Source of the DNA: JALHOQ01 sp038144835 | GTDB taxonomy: Bacteria; Bdellovibrionota; Bdellovibrionia; Bdellovibrionales; UBA1609 | Assembly (NCBI GenBank): GCA_038144835.1 | Contig: JAYQON010000001.1 | Coordinates: 40,443 to 104,442 of the forward strand | Direction of reading: 5' to 3' | DNA length: 64,000 nucleotides | Part shown: positions 17,186 to 26,382 of the stretch, in pieces | How positions within the stretch are numbered: the stretch's first letter is position 1 | How the letters are laid out: every line of letters begins with the position of its first letter | Position numbers and translations under genes: made by a program | Notes under the pieces: generated by a model | Told to the model about the DNA's origin: nothing | Databases searched by the model: none | Seen by the model: only the letters and a program-made list of their open reading frames with translations

Positions 17186-17917
17186 TTAGACTTCTACCAT
17201 ATTTTTGCGTCCCGTGGCGGCTTGAGCCTGGCGTAAAAGTCGTTGCGCCTCGCCATGGTTAGAATCTCTTTGTGTGACGGCTTCCCACTGCTCAATAGCC
17301 GAAGCAACATCACCCGTTTCATAAAGAATTTTTCCTAGACGAATGCGAGCACTCAAAAAGCCAGGGTAATCTTTGCTCAAGCCCCTTAACTCCTTTAAAG
17401 CCTTTTCGGGTTCACCCAAACGCAGATAACATTCAACAATTTTCATGGTGAGCTCAGGCTTGCGACTCGAGAGAGTCAAAGCCTTGTAATACTGTTCGAG
17501 TGCTTCTTTGTATCTCGTATGATGAAAATACATCTCACCCAGTTCGTCGTGCTTGATGCTGAACTTTTCATTGATGTAGGGGTCCTCAGATGAATTCTGG
17601 CGGGCGAGCAATTCTTTGGCTTCTTCAAAAACCTTTCGCCCTTCGTCGTATTTTCCCAGATCATTGAGAATAATGCTTAAGCCTACACTGGCGTCTGTGA
17701 AGGTAGGCTCAAGCTCAAGAGCTCGACGAAAAGCGCGAATGGCTTTGTTGAACTTTCCCTGATCGTAATAAATTGTTCCCAACATATGAAAAACTTCAGG
17801 GGATTTGGCGTTCTTCAAAATCAACTGATTGAGAATAGGCTCAGCCAGAGAGTATTTATTTTCTCGGAAATAGTCGCGTGCTGTTACCAGCATATCATCG
17901 TTAGAAATGAGTTCCAA
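17186..17917 (-). CDS. Tetratricopeptide-repeat protein
   Basis: A 243-residue protein made of about five or six TPR units (e.g. PEVFHMLGTIYYDQGKFNKA, RYKEALEQYYKAL, PEKALKELRGL, GDVASAIEQWEAV). No signal peptide, so probably cytoplasmic. It overlaps the bamD end by 17 bp and is followed by hpt, so it belongs to that operon. The TPRs imply protein-protein binding. The partner is not visible. Confidence 0.75.
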   Translation of the reverse strand: MELISNDDMLVTARDYFRENKYSLAEPILNQLILKNAKSPEVFHMLGTIYYDQGKFNKAIRAFRRALELEPTFTDASVGLSIILNDLGKYDEGRKVFEEAKELLARQNSSEDPYINEKFSIKHDELGEMYFHHTRYKEALEQYYKALTLSSRKPELTMKIVECYLRLGEPEKALKELRGLSKDYPGFLSARIRLGKILYETGDVASAIEQWEAVTQRDSNHGEAQRLLRQAQAATGRKNMVEV

Positions 17918-18650
17918 TTTCGCGCCTCGCTTTCTCAGCTTCTTCGGACTTTTTAAACTGAGTGGTTAAGCGTTGGTAAAAGCTCTTAGCTTTGCCTAGA
18001 TCTTGTATTTTGTGAGCGCTGATTGCGGCCCCATACAAAGCCTGAGCATCGAACCCAAGATTTGGATAGGTCTCTAAAAGCTGTTCATACCGCCCAAGGG
18101 CGCTCTCAAAGCGGTCTCTCTTGAAATAAAAATCAGCTATATAAAGCTCTTTTTCAGCCAGCATTTTAACAGCTTTTTGTTTGTCTTCAGCGGCTTCTCG
18201 AGCGTAGGGGCTTTTGGGAAAAGATTGCCGAACCTCATCGAAATAGAGGATGGCTCTCTCTGCGACGGACAAGTCACGATCAATCGTTGTTGGGAGTTGC
18301 TTAAAAAAACTCAACCCTAAGCGGAAAGTAACATAGTCAATGCGTGCGTGTGACGGGTGCATTTCCTTAAATGTCTGATATGCATTTTGAGCTTCAATAA
18401 ATTCTTCACGTCGAAAATGAATGTCAGCAATTTTAAGTTTGGCCTCGGTAGCAAGCTTGGAATAGGGGTGCTTATTCTTTAACTGGTTGTATTGAGCAAT
18501 AGCCTCTTCGAAGCGCTCATCTTTTTCATATTTTTCAGCCAACTTGAAGGCGCCTTCTGGAGAAGACGTATCTATGGTATCACTGGAAGAACAAGCCACC
18601 AGAACTTGAATGAAAAATAAAATAACAAATAATCGAATCAAAAAGCGCAT
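17901..18650 (-). CDS. bamD: Outer membrane assembly lipoprotein BamD
   Basis: A lipoprotein of the BAM complex that inserts outer-membrane barrels. It has an N-terminal signal with lipobox LVAC (Cys about residue 20), then TPR-like repeats (KLAEKYEKDERFEEAIAQY, PYSKLATEAKLKIADIHF) in the order of YfiO/BamD. At 249 residues the length is right. It is the first gene of the bamD-TPR-hpt run. Confidence 0.88.
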   Translation of the reverse strand: MRFLIRLFVILFFIQVLVACSSSDTIDTSSPEGAFKLAEKYEKDERFEEAIAQYNQLKNKHPYSKLATEAKLKIADIHFRREEFIEAQNAYQTFKEMHPSHARIDYVTFRLGLSFFKQLPTTIDRDLSVAERAILYFDEVRQSFPKSPYAREAAEDKQKAVKMLAEKELYIADFYFKRDRFESALGRYEQLLETYPNLGFDAQALYGAAISAHKIQDLGKAKSFYQRLTTQFKKSEEAEKARREIGTHF

Positions 18651-18691
18651 GAGCAGTGTTGAGTCTACTGAAGGCTGAAACGCAAAGTCAA

Positions 18692-19750
18692 TTAAGAGCG
18701 CGTATCGATAAGGTGACGATATACGGTTGTCAGCGTTACCTTAAGGGTGCTGGCGACCGGAATCGATATAATCATCCCTACAATGCCCATGAGTTGGGCC
18801 CCCGCGATAATGACCAGAATAACGGTGACGGGGTGAAGGTCGACGATTTTGGCCACGAGCACCGGAATCAATAGACCTGCATCAATTAATTGGGCAACGA
18901 TATAGACTATAGCCATCATTGCGATCTCTAACGACGAGTAACCGTTGACTAGTGCAATGAGGAAAGCTGGAACTGCTCCTAAAAGAGGGCCGAGGTAGGG
19001 TATGAGGTTAGTTACGGCCGCAATCGCTCCAAGCAGAATGGGGTAGGGAAACGAGATCAGCATCAGCCCTGCGGCTGTTACAAGGCCCACAATCAGGCTT
19101 TCAAGAATGCGTGCGCGCACAAATTGCCCGATTTGAAAATTAATCTGATGTTGAAGGCTCAAGGCTGTTTCAAAAAGGTAATTTGGCACGATGGCTGCGG
19201 TTGAGCGCATGACCTTTCTGCCATCTTTGACCATGAAGAAAGCCAAAAACGGACCCAGTAGCATGACAGTAAAAAAAGTCTTTACAGTGCCAGGAAGGTG
19301 TTCAAAAAATCGTTGAGTCCAGCTAGTTAACTTGGATTCGACTTTAGCCGTGAGATCAAAATCTGAGATTGGTCCAGCGATAGATCGCAGCCAACCCTCT
19401 ACTTCTGAAATAAATTGGCTTACACCAGAGATATAGCGAGGCATGTCCCCTTGCAGCCTATAAAGTGAGTTGCCGAGATAGGGGAATAGCCATGCACCAA
19501 CCAACGATAGAGTAGCTCCTACTGCAAAAAAAACCAGAGCACTTGCTAACGCGCGTGAGACACCGTGTCGCTCAAGATAGTTCACGAGTGGCCCGAGGGA
19601 ATAAGAGACCACAAACGCCAGAATGCACGACATAAGTAAATTTTCGACGAGAACTATGAATGCAAAAATGAAGGCCAATACGCAAAGAAGGCCAATGAGT
19701 TTCCATCGATTGGCGCGTTTTAAGCTAGCTTTAGAGGGTGTCAGACTCAT
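18692..19750 (-). CDS. AI-2E family (PerM-like) transporter
   Basis: About eight transmembrane segments, with a long amphipathic region in the first half and the family C-terminal motif region (LIPYLGPLLGAVPAFLIAL ... DLHPVTVILVIIAGAQLMG). At 352 residues it has the normal length. The family exports small molecules or, in some members, autoinducer-2, and substrates are mostly unknown. The ATG overlaps the upstream cyclic-nucleotide-binding gene by 4 bp. Confidence 0.88.
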   Translation of the reverse strand: MSLTPSKASLKRANRWKLIGLLCVLAFIFAFIVLVENLLMSCILAFVVSYSLGPLVNYLERHGVSRALASALVFFAVGATLSLVGAWLFPYLGNSLYRLQGDMPRYISGVSQFISEVEGWLRSIAGPISDFDLTAKVESKLTSWTQRFFEHLPGTVKTFFTVMLLGPFLAFFMVKDGRKVMRSTAAIVPNYLFETALSLQHQINFQIGQFVRARILESLIVGLVTAAGLMLISFPYPILLGAIAAVTNLIPYLGPLLGAVPAFLIALVNGYSSLEIAMMAIVYIVAQLIDAGLLIPVLVAKIVDLHPVTVILVIIAGAQLMGIVGMIISIPVASTLKVTLTTVYRHLIDTRS

Positions 19751-20298
19751 GTTTTCTCGTTCATACGGCGGATTTCTTCTTTGAGCTCTGTGATTTTGAC
19801 CGTTGTTTCTTTTAGCCTTCGTCCGAGCACTTCACTGAGGCGCAGTAAAATTTTAACACCCATATGTGGTTGACGCTCCAAGATCTCTAATAGATCTGGC
19901 TTAAAAAAGCCTATGAGCACGCTATCATCCAAAGCTGTCGCCGTGGCTGAGCGTCGAGAATTATTTTCAACAAGGGAGAGCTCGCCCAAAAAGTCACCAC
20001 TTTTTAAACGGGTAACTAGATGCTTGCGCGTGGGCACGTCATCATCAATGTGATGATCGGCATGAATTTCAAGGGCGCCCTGCAGAACAATGTACATCCC
20101 CACGCCAATTTCACCTTGGCGAAAAACGGGCTCGCCAGATTTGAACCTGCGGACATGCACCATGCCCTGAAGAAAGCGCAATTCTCTGCGCGACAGAGTT
20201 TGAAAGATGTACGTCTGGCGCAAAGCCTCTAGAACGTTGTGTTCATGGTCAACCTTGCGAAATAAGTTTTCCCAAATGAAATTCATGTGGCTGCTCAT
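19747..20298 (-). CDS. Cyclic-nucleotide-binding-domain protein
   Basis: A cNMP-binding fold (RFKSGEPVFRQGEIGVGMYI, then GDFLGELSLVENNSRRSATATA, the phosphate-binding cassette). A short C-terminal coiled-coil-like tail (KETTVKITELKEEIRRMNEK) follows. No DNA-binding HTH is seen, so this is a sensor or adaptor rather than a Crp-type regulator. The frame also extends upstream to 20373, but the ATG at 20298 (MSSHMNFIW) overlaps the previous gene by the usual 4 bp and is preferred. It is translationally linked to the AI-2E permease downstream. Confidence 0.82.
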   Translation of the reverse strand: MSSHMNFIWENLFRKVDHEHNVLEALRQTYIFQTLSRRELRFLQGMVHVRRFKSGEPVFRQGEIGVGMYIVLQGALEIHADHHIDDDVPTRKHLVTRLKSGDFLGELSLVENNSRRSATATALDDSVLIGFFKPDLLEILERQPHMGVKILLRLSEVLGRRLKETTVKITELKEEIRRMNEKT

Positions 20299-21071
20299 AT
20301 TCCTGAAGTGATTATCAGTTCGGAGTTTTTTACCCAACCGCTGCTCCCGTCGGTGTTGAGTACATGAGCCCACCCATCAATTTGACTGCGGACAATCACT
20401 TCATTTCCTCCCGACAGATCAAATAGACTTACACCATCATCTTTAGGAAGACTAAGCGCGCGAGTTTTAGCGACAACCACAGTCGCCTTTACTGTGAACA
20501 TCTGATTTACCTTCAATCCCGTCAGAGCGAGAGCCAGCAAGAAAAAGACTGAAAACACTAGCGCTATTCCAGGCGGGGGCGGCAGGGGGCCTTCTTCTTC
20601 GAGGGCCAACAAACGGACGGACCAGTAGCGAATCCAGAAAAATCCAGTCGCAGCCAAAGCAATGGCCAAAAACCAGGCCAATTCATAAATCGAGAGAGAG
20701 TCGAGGCTGTCGCGTAGCCAACGGCTCAGACGGTCTTTTTCAAAGGGTCGAATGTTCTGGTCTTGCTCAAGGTAGTCCCGACCATTTTGGGCAAGCTGAA
20801 AGCCTGGATGAATTGATAATGCTTTGCGCCAAAGGCCGAGTGCGAGTGGTTTTTGGTTCAGTTGGGTCAAAGATAGGGCCAAATTATGCATAACTTGGAC
20901 ATCGCGGGGGCGAGCCTCAAGTAGCTGTTGGAAATGCTCACGAGCCTCGTCAAAACGCTGGTTCTGGTAGGCAGCCAATCCTTTTTGCAATAGATCTTCT
21001 TGAGAGGGGGGTTGAGCCCCAACGTGTAACGCCACCAAGAATGTAATAGTGAGCATAGCCAATTGGCACAT
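20295..21071 (-). CDS. BatE-like exported TPR protein with C-terminal SH3 domain
   Basis: Signal peptide (MCQLAMLTITFLVALHVGA), TPR region (GLAAYQNQRFDEAREHFQQL), two hydrophobic membrane segments in the middle, then a bacterial SH3-like segment (IDGWAHVLNTDGSSGWVKNSEL). This domain order resembles BatE of the Bdellovibrio and Bacteroides bat operons, but BatA-D are not adjacent here. The ATG at 21071 is chosen because it begins at the signal peptide. A longer open frame to 21152 overlaps the divergent aminotransferase start. Confidence 0.72.
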   Translation of the reverse strand: MCQLAMLTITFLVALHVGAQPPSQEDLLQKGLAAYQNQRFDEAREHFQQLLEARPRDVQVMHNLALSLTQLNQKPLALGLWRKALSIHPGFQLAQNGRDYLEQDQNIRPFEKDRLSRWLRDSLDSLSIYELAWFLAIALAATGFFWIRYWSVRLLALEEEGPLPPPPGIALVFSVFFLLALALTGLKVNQMFTVKATVVVAKTRALSLPKDDGVSLFDLSGGNEVIVRSQIDGWAHVLNTDGSSGWVKNSELIITSGI

Positions 21072-21131
21072 TGACAGAAGTTTACGGATTTCGTGTTCAA
21101 GAGTAAACTGAAAAACCGGAAAGGAAATTCT

Positions 21132-22502
21132 ATGGCATCCACGATAGGGCATGAGCTCTTTGAATCTAAAGAAGTGAATTCAACGATAGACAATCTGGTC
21201 GAGCAAGTTATTGCTCATAGCCACCGCATTCAAGGGGTGCGCGCATCAGAGGCGACGTGCGAGGTTGGCGCAGCAAAGGCCATTCAAAGCGTAGGGCTGG
21301 CGCGAAGTCGGCCACTTTTTTTTAATTATTTAGGCAGTGGTATTGGGCGTGGTCCGTACGTAGAACTCCAAGATGGAAGCGTGAAACTGGATCTTATCAA
21401 TGGAATCGGCATACATCTTTTTGGACACTCTCACCCTCGTGTGATCAAGGCGGCTTTGAGAGGTGCGCTGGCGGATATTGTACAACAAGGGAATCTTCAG
21501 CCCAACGGTGAGTACTTGGAGTACAGCGAATTTTTAGTTCGTATTGGCAAAAAGAACAGTCGACTAAATTATGCGTGGCTCGCGACTTGCGGCACTATGG
21601 CCAACGAAAATGCGCTCAAAATCGCGCGGCAAAAAAAACGTGGTGCACGCATGATTTTAAGTTTCAGAAATGCTTTTGCCGGCCGCTCCACGCTCATGAC
21701 TGAAATTACAGACAATCCATCTTTTAAAGTTGGAATGCCAGACTACAATGAAGTTTTGCGTCTGCCTTTTTACGATCCGAACGACAAAGAAAAAACTTTA
21801 AAGGCTCTTAAGGAGCACGTTGCTAAACATGAAGGGAACATCTCATGTTTTGTTTTTGAACCCATGTTGGGTGAGGGTGGATACCGAGCAGCAAATCACG
21901 AGTTTTTTGCTCCCCTATTGGAGTTTTGTAAAAGCAAAGAAATTCCCGTTTGGGCAGACGAGATACAAACCTTCGCGCGCACGGGCAACTTTTTTGCCTT
22001 CGAAACTTTGTGCATTGGTCAGTACGTCGATATTTGCACTATTGCCAAAACAGCTCAGAATGGTGCAACCCTGTTCACAGAGGAGTTTAAGCCAGATCCA
22101 GGCCTGCTGGGGGGGACATTCTCAGGCTCAACGCCAGCCTTGCGCGCGGGACTTGAAATCATGCGCATGCTCGAAGAAGACAATTACTTGGGCCCACAAG
22201 GTCGAGTTATGGAAATTCATCGAGAGTTTGTGGGCATGCTCAATGACCTCAATGAGAACTCTTGTAAGGGTCTCTTGCGTGAGGCGGGTGGCATGGGCTT
22301 GATGGTGGCGGTTACCCCTCTCGATGGTAGTAAAGAAAAGCAATTAGCTTTATTAAAAACACTTTTCAAAAACGGGTTGATTTGTTTTGGTTGCGGTAGC
22401 GACCCTTATAGGATTCGTTTTTTGATTCCAGCAATTATGACCGGGGCTGACATAGAGGTGGCTAAAAAAATTATTGAGAAGTCGGTTTTGGAGCTGGCTT
22501 GA
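21132..22502 (+). CDS. Class-III PLP aminotransferase of the Ast-like cluster
   Basis: A fold-type I aminotransferase (about 457 residues). The substrate/PLP region is ATCGTMANENALKIA, and the conserved acidic residue is in VWADEIQTFARTGNF. The PLP lysine is in the TIAKTAQNGATLF region. It resembles L-lysine 6-aminotransferase and AstC-type ornithine or succinylornithine transaminases. The ATG at 21132 is preferred over a GTG at 21093 because AAAGGA lies 6 nt ahead. The next three genes (M20 hydrolase, AstA, AstD) overlap or abut, so one operon is likely. The amino-acid substrate is inferred. Confidence 0.82.
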   Translation: MASTIGHELFESKEVNSTIDNLVEQVIAHSHRIQGVRASEATCEVGAAKAIQSVGLARSRPLFFNYLGSGIGRGPYVELQDGSVKLDLINGIGIHLFGHSHPRVIKAALRGALADIVQQGNLQPNGEYLEYSEFLVRIGKKNSRLNYAWLATCGTMANENALKIARQKKRGARMILSFRNAFAGRSTLMTEITDNPSFKVGMPDYNEVLRLPFYDPNDKEKTLKALKEHVAKHEGNISCFVFEPMLGEGGYRAANHEFFAPLLEFCKSKEIPVWADEIQTFARTGNFFAFETLCIGQYVDICTIAKTAQNGATLFTEEFKPDPGLLGGTFSGSTPALRAGLEIMRMLEEDNYLGPQGRVMEIHREFVGMLNDLNENSCKGLLREAGGMGLMVAVTPLDGSKEKQLALLKTLFKNGLICFGCGSDPYRIRFLIPAIMTGADIEVAKKIIEKSVLELA

Positions 22503-23842
22503 GTTTTTTAGATGATTGCCGCACGCTGGTCGGTATCGATAGTACGGCCAGTCACGGCAACCTTGCAGCTGCGGAATTCTGCCGGAAGCTCTGTGAGTCA
22601 GCGGGGCTGCACGTCGAATTACAGTATGAAACTCTGGAGGGGATTGATCAGTGCAATCTTGTTGCTCGTCCGCAACAAGATATGCCTGTGCGGGAGTTCA
22701 TGCTGCAAACTCACTTGGATACTGTCGATGCCGGTCACTTCGGTCATTGGACAAAAACGCAGTCCAATCCATTTAATGCCAGCATTTACAACGATGTTAT
22801 GTATGGCTTAGGGACGGCCGATGTTAAGCTAGATTTTTTGTGTAAGCTTGAGGCGGTAAAACCTTTTTTAAAACATCCCCTGAAGCTACCTTTTGTTTTG
22901 GTGGCAACCTTTGGCGCGCAAAATGGCATGACGGGAGCCATTAAGCTCATTCGTCGAAAAAAAATTACTGCGACATGTGCGTTAATCGGAGAGCCTACAC
23001 AGATGCGCCTAGTGCATGCGGGAATGGGCTTGGCAGTGGTTGAGATTTCCATTCCATTTTCAAGCGAGGAGCGAGCCTATCGCCGTGACCATGATTTGCA
23101 GGAATCGGCAAGCAGCCAGAGTCGAATGTTTTCTGGTCGTGCCGCCCACTCGTCTGATCCTGGCTCTGGAGAAAATGCGATTTTAAAGATGCTGGATTAT
23201 CTTTCGCAGCTGCCGGAAGGTATAGCGGTAATGGATCTAAATGGTGGCATTAACTATAACTCAGTACCCTTTAGTGCTGTTTTGGAAATTGACACGGTGG
23301 CGGGTTTTAAGGATCCGATGCTTCCAAAAATCACGAAAATTTTGCGTGGCCTAAAGGCCCTCGAAGCTCAGCTGAGTCAATTTCAAGAGCAAGGGTTTCA
23401 ACCTCCGCATCCAACGATGAACTTAGGAATGATCCGCACTTTTGAGGCGGAGGTTCGTATAATAGGAAGCTGTCGACTTCCCCCAAGCGTAAGTGATGAA
23501 GTCTATGATGGTTGGATGAAAAACTTAGAACAGGCTGTACAATCGGCGGGCGCGACATTTCGCGTTAAAGATTATCGTAAGGGCTTCACTTCTGACCCAG
23601 AAAGTCCATTTGTTTTGGGTGTGCGTGATATTCTTCTTGGAATGGGCCTGGATTCGGATCTTGAGAAGATGGCTTTGGCGAGTGAAGCCAATGTCTTTAG
23701 TCGATTGGGAATTGAGTGTTTAGTGTGGGGGCCTGGCCAAAGTGTTGGCAATTCCCACGCTCCCAATGAGAATATTAAAATTGAAAACTTGAAAGTAGCA
23801 GTGGATTTTTACAAGCGAGTTATTGAAAGGTTTTGTCTGTGA
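22499..23842 (+). CDS. M20-family amidohydrolase/deacylase of the Ast-like cluster
   Basis: A zinc-dependent M20 peptidase/deacetylase (ArgE/DapE-type), 447 residues. Metal and catalytic regions are recognisable: QTHLDTVDAG with H and D, GLGTADVK, GEPTQMRLVHAGMG, and RAAHSSDPGSGENA in the lid domain. It starts with TTG (TTGA overlap with the aminotransferase), with GGAG upstream. In this operon it could remove the N-succinyl (or other acyl) group, a job done by AstE in the standard arginine succinyltransferase pathway. That role is inference. Confidence 0.78.
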   Translation: MSFLDDCRTLVGIDSTASHGNLAAAEFCRKLCESAGLHVELQYETLEGIDQCNLVARPQQDMPVREFMLQTHLDTVDAGHFGHWTKTQSNPFNASIYNDVMYGLGTADVKLDFLCKLEAVKPFLKHPLKLPFVLVATFGAQNGMTGAIKLIRRKKITATCALIGEPTQMRLVHAGMGLAVVEISIPFSSEERAYRRDHDLQESASSQSRMFSGRAAHSSDPGSGENAILKMLDYLSQLPEGIAVMDLNGGINYNSVPFSAVLEIDTVAGFKDPMLPKITKILRGLKALEAQLSQFQEQGFQPPHPTMNLGMIRTFEAEVRIIGSCRLPPSVSDEVYDGWMKNLEQAVQSAGATFRVKDYRKGFTSDPESPFVLGVRDILLGMGLDSDLEKMALASEANVFSRLGIECLVWGPGQSVGNSHAPNENIKIENLKVAVDFYKRVIERFCL

Positions 23843-24852
23843 GTTTTATTGTTCGAGCCGTACGTCGCGATGATCTTCAACAGCTCAATGAGTTGGCCAG
23901 ACAATTCACGCTTCTCAACTTGCCTGCAGATCGGCGGGTTATTGAAACCAAGATCGATCGAAGCATGGCTTCCTTTGCGGGAGCTTTGGGAAAAGGAGAT
24001 GCCGAGTATCTATTTGTCATTGAGGATCCTGACGCAGAGATGGTTGTAGGTAGCTCGTTGATTTTGGCGAAGAATGGAACTCCGACGTCGCCCAATTTTA
24101 GTTTTAAAATCCTAAAAAAAGAGCGATTCAGCCGCGAGTTGGGTATCGGCTTTATACATCAAATTTTGCGTTTAACGGCCAATACAGATGGACCAACCGA
24201 GGTAGGTGGCCTTGTGGTTGATCGAGCCTATCGTCGTAGACCAGAAAAAATTGGCCGGATGATCAGCCTAAGTCGATTTTTATACATAGGAATGAAGCGT
24301 GATCACTTTGAGTCTGAACTGCACTCAGAGATGGCTCCGCCGCTGACCGACGATGGACGCAGTGAGTTTTGGGAGGCGTTGGGCCGCCGATTCACTGGGA
24401 TGCCATACCAAGAAGCTGATCAGATTAGCTCTCAGAACAATGGATTTATCCAAAGTCTATTTCCAGAAGAGGATATATACCTCGCACTTTTAGATCCTAA
24501 GGCTCGTCTTGCGCTAGGGCATGTTGCAGAAGACACTCAAGCGGCATTGCATTTATTAAAGAAAATTGGCTTCAAGTATAAGGAAGAAGTAGATCCCTTT
24601 GATGGTGGTCCGCATTTGGGCTGCTCTGTTGAGGACTGCACACTGATTAAAAATCTTAAGAACTACAAGCTTATAAAAAACAAAAGCGGTTCGTTTGAGC
24701 AGACGGCTCTTGTTGGATTACTCCGGGATGGCTCGTATTTGGGAGGCACTTCTGGATTTTATGTGCAAGGGGATGAAGTCGCTTTGCCAGAAAACGTATG
24801 GAAATTGTTAAACCTCAGTGAGGGCGAAGAGATTTACGTCTCCCCGCTTTAG
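23839..24852 (+). CDS. astA: Arginine/ornithine N-succinyltransferase-like protein (AstA family)
   Basis: Uses succinyl-CoA to acylate arginine or ornithine. The central AstA signature is present: SELHSEMAPPLTDDGRSEFWEALGRRF, then SLFPEEDIYLALL. At about 338 residues it has the family length. The GTG at 23839 overlaps the M20 stop by 4 bp (GTGA) and is preferred to the TTG at 23833. The neighbours are an AstD and an aminotransferase, so a role in arginine or ornithine degradation is the best inference. Confidence 0.85.
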   Translation: MSFIVRAVRRDDLQQLNELARQFTLLNLPADRRVIETKIDRSMASFAGALGKGDAEYLFVIEDPDAEMVVGSSLILAKNGTPTSPNFSFKILKKERFSRELGIGFIHQILRLTANTDGPTEVGGLVVDRAYRRRPEKIGRMISLSRFLYIGMKRDHFESELHSEMAPPLTDDGRSEFWEALGRRFTGMPYQEADQISSQNNGFIQSLFPEEDIYLALLDPKARLALGHVAEDTQAALHLLKKIGFKYKEEVDPFDGGPHLGCSVEDCTLIKNLKNYKLIKNKSGSFEQTALVGLLRDGSYLGGTSGFYVQGDEVALPENVWKLLNLSEGEEIYVSPL

Positions 24853-24861
24853 GAGAACTCT

Positions 24862-26382
24862 ATGGACCATGAACAAACCATTACCTTTTTAGGAAATTTT
24901 ATTCGCGGTAAGTGGGAGCTGACCGACAGAGCAGACGAAGAGTGGACGGTGGCTTCGCCGGCAAACCTAAAAGACATAGTGTTAAGGCCTTCTGCGCGTT
25001 TTGATCATGTTGACAGAGCTGTGCAGGCTGCACGTGATGCGTATCTTCCTTGGGCTCATCTAGGGGCAGAAAAGCGCAAAGAACATCTGTTGAGATTGAA
25101 GGAAGTTTATATTTCGCGTTCAGCTGAAATTGCTGAGATTATTGCTCGCGAAACCGGTAAGCCTTTATGGGAGACGAAAACCGAAGCGGCGGCTCTAGCG
25201 AGTAAAATTGATATTACTTTGAATCACTCGATGAAGTTAGTGGCTGAAGAAGAGGTTCAAAATGCCTTGCCTGGGGTGTCTGGATTTGTGCGTTTTAAAC
25301 CGCGCGGTGTAATGAGCATCATTGGTCCATTCAACTTTCCTGCCCATTTGCCAAATGGTCACATTATTCCAGCACTGATTACTGGAAACACGGTGGTTTT
25401 CAAGCCCTCGGATAAAACCCCCGCAACGGGTCAATGGTTGGCGGATTGCTTTCGAGCTGCAGGCTTTCCCGAAGGCGTGTTTAATATGATTCAGGGACGG
25501 GCTGAGGTCGGTAAGCGGTTGTGCGTTCACGAGTCCGTTGATGGAGTGCTGTTTACTGGTTCCTATGATGTGGGCCTCAAGATCAAGCAAGATACAATAA
25601 CCCATTTTCATAAAATTTTGGCTCTAGAGATGGGCGGTAAGAATGCGAGCGTGATTTGGCAGGACGCGGATTTAAAAAAGGCCGTTTATGAAAGTCTTGT
25701 GGGATCATTTATGACTTCTGGACAACGTTGTTCATGCACAAGTCGCATTGTTGTGCATAGGAAAGTCAGAGACCAGTTTGTGGAGCAATTTTACGCCAAT
25801 GCTAAGAAGCTAAAAATTGGGCATTGGCGAGACTCCGTATTTATGGGGCCATTAATCAGTGCGGACTCAGTTGAGCGGTACTTACGCTTTCAGGAGATCG
25901 CCAAACGTGAAGGTGCCGAAAGCCTTATGCGCGGTAAAGTTTTAAATAGCGAGCACGAAGGCTACTATGTGACCCCAAGTATCAATCTGGTGAAAGAGTT
26001 TGATCAAAAGTCCGTTTATCAAAAAAGTGAGATTTTTGGTCCAAATGTAGCAATTTTTGCAGTTGATGAATTTGAAGAGGCTTTGGCGATTAATAACTCA
26101 TCGGGCTTTGGTCTAGTTATGAGTTTGTTCACGAAGAATCGTGCTCTTTATGAAAAAGCCTTGATCGAAGCCCAGGTGGGCGTGTTGAATTTAAATCGAA
26201 CCACAAATGGTGCCAGCTCGCGGCTGCCATTTGGCGGCATGAATAAGTCCGGCAATGATCGGCCTTCAGGCAACATGGCGGTAACTTACTGCACGGTGCC
26301 AGTAGCCAGTCTTGAGGACAACACACCGTTTTCGGAAAGTGGAATGCCGCCCGGTTTGAACTTCGAATTCAAGGAAGGTTAA
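24862..26382 (+). CDS. astD: Succinylglutamate-semialdehyde dehydrogenase-like aldehyde dehydrogenase
   Basis: NAD-dependent oxidation of an aldehyde to acid, 506 residues. The ALEMGGKNASVIW segment (glutamate general base) and the catalytic Cys in TSGQRCSCTSRIV are present, with PFNFPAHLPNGHIIPAL for cofactor binding. The pattern fits AstD. It comes right after AstA and before mltG, 9 bp after the AstA stop. RBS AGGAG is present. It would complete the degradation of the semialdehyde formed by the aminotransferase. Confidence 0.9.
   Translation: MDHEQTITFLGNFIRGKWELTDRADEEWTVASPANLKDIVLRPSARFDHVDRAVQAARDAYLPWAHLGAEKRKEHLLRLKEVYISRSAEIAEIIARETGKPLWETKTEAAALASKIDITLNHSMKLVAEEEVQNALPGVSGFVRFKPRGVMSIIGPFNFPAHLPNGHIIPALITGNTVVFKPSDKTPATGQWLADCFRAAGFPEGVFNMIQGRAEVGKRLCVHESVDGVLFTGSYDVGLKIKQDTITHFHKILALEMGGKNASVIWQDADLKKAVYESLVGSFMTSGQRCSCTSRIVVHRKVRDQFVEQFYANAKKLKIGHWRDSVFMGPLISADSVERYLRFQEIAKREGAESLMRGKVLNSEHEGYYVTPSINLVKEFDQKSVYQKSEIFGPNVAIFAVDEFEEALAINNSSGFGLVMSLFTKNRALYEKALIEAQVGVLNLNRTTNGASSRLPFGGMNKSGNDRPSGNMAVTYCTVPVASLEDNTPFSESGMPPGLNFEFKEG

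Noticed and set aside
19181..19200. A TGGCAC-N5-CTGC match to a sigma-54 promoter
   Set aside because: It lies inside the AI-2E permease gene on the opposite strand to any gene it could drive, and has a mismatch in the -12 element.
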